Origin: Flavobacteriales bacterium
Lineage (GTDB): Bacteria; Bacteroidota; Bacteroidia; Flavobacteriales_E; Vicingaceae
Reading direction: 5' to 3'
Length of the DNA stretch: 5,507 nucleotides
Assembly (NCBI GenBank): GCA_003487525.1
Contig: DNDT01000156.1
Coordinates: forward strand, 1 to 5,507
In this document: one piece after another, positions 5,505 through 5,507 of the stretch
How the letters are laid out: the number at the start of each line of letters is the position of its first letter
Position numbering within the stretch: position 1 is the stretch's first letter
Translations under genes and position numbers: made by a program
Notes under the pieces: model-generated
What the model was told of the DNA's origin: nothing
Seen by the model: the letters and a program-made list of their open reading frames with translations, nothing else
Databases searched by the model: none

Positions 5505-5507
5505 AAC

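Larger units (their letters stand above)
5151..5507. other. Non-coding region at the right end
   Basis: About 360 bases without a supportable gene. It contains a weak terminator hairpin (5158-5177), a small hairpin GGTCT/AGACC (5187-5203), a long imperfect inverted repeat with a nested palindrome (5306-5385), and the second copy of the CT-rich repeat (5461-5504). A minus-strand frame from about 5345 down to a TGA near 5218 is open for 44 codons but lacks an ATG, and it is cut by TAG where the palindrome begins. Confidence 0.6.

Overview
The window looks like chromosomal DNA of a Bacteroidota member (Flavobacteriia/Chitinophagia-like; genus not determinable). Four independent signals agree: a type IX secretion system (T9SS) component resembling PorZ, a large secreted protein ending in a type-A T9SS sorting domain, a lipoprotein with a Bacteroidota-style surface-export signal after its cysteine, and promoter candidates of the TTG-N19-TAnnTTT(G/A) type used by the Bacteroidota primary sigma factor. 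Shine-Dalgarno sequences are mostly absent.

Layout. 1-617 (minus): N-terminal 205 residues of a PorZ-like T9SS protein that runs off the left edge. 618-819: divergent intergenic region with a promoter candidate and a leader hairpin facing right. 820-1773 (plus): a single PAPS-dependent-type sulfotransferase, followed by a hairpin/T-tract terminator. 1843-2721 (minus, convergent): a surface lipoprotein built of YD-like repeats, with its promoter at 2744-2774 and a perfect inverted repeat just upstream. 2743-3071: gene-poor intergenic DNA with repeat-like elements. 3072-5150 (plus): a 692-residue secreted protein, consisting of a predicted seven-bladed beta-propeller (seven SBBP-like repeats of 64-65 residues), one CDS-type repeat, an Ig-like module and a T9SS C-terminal domain. 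5151-5507: non-coding DNA with a possible terminator, a long nested palindrome, and a second copy of a 13-bp motif also present at 2843-2855.

How the parts relate. The theme is the cell surface: PorZ belongs to the outer-membrane attachment complex that processes T9SS cargo, the 692-residue protein is by its tail such a cargo, the lipoprotein is predicted to sit on the outer face of the outer membrane, and the sulfotransferase may modify a surface glycan or lipid. The genes alternate in strand and are not one operon, so a functional link beyond the shared compartment is inference only. I found no tRNA, rRNA, CRISPR array or recognisable transposase, and no clear evidence of a wholly new multi-gene system. 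The least explained parts are the two non-coding stretches flanking the 692-residue gene.
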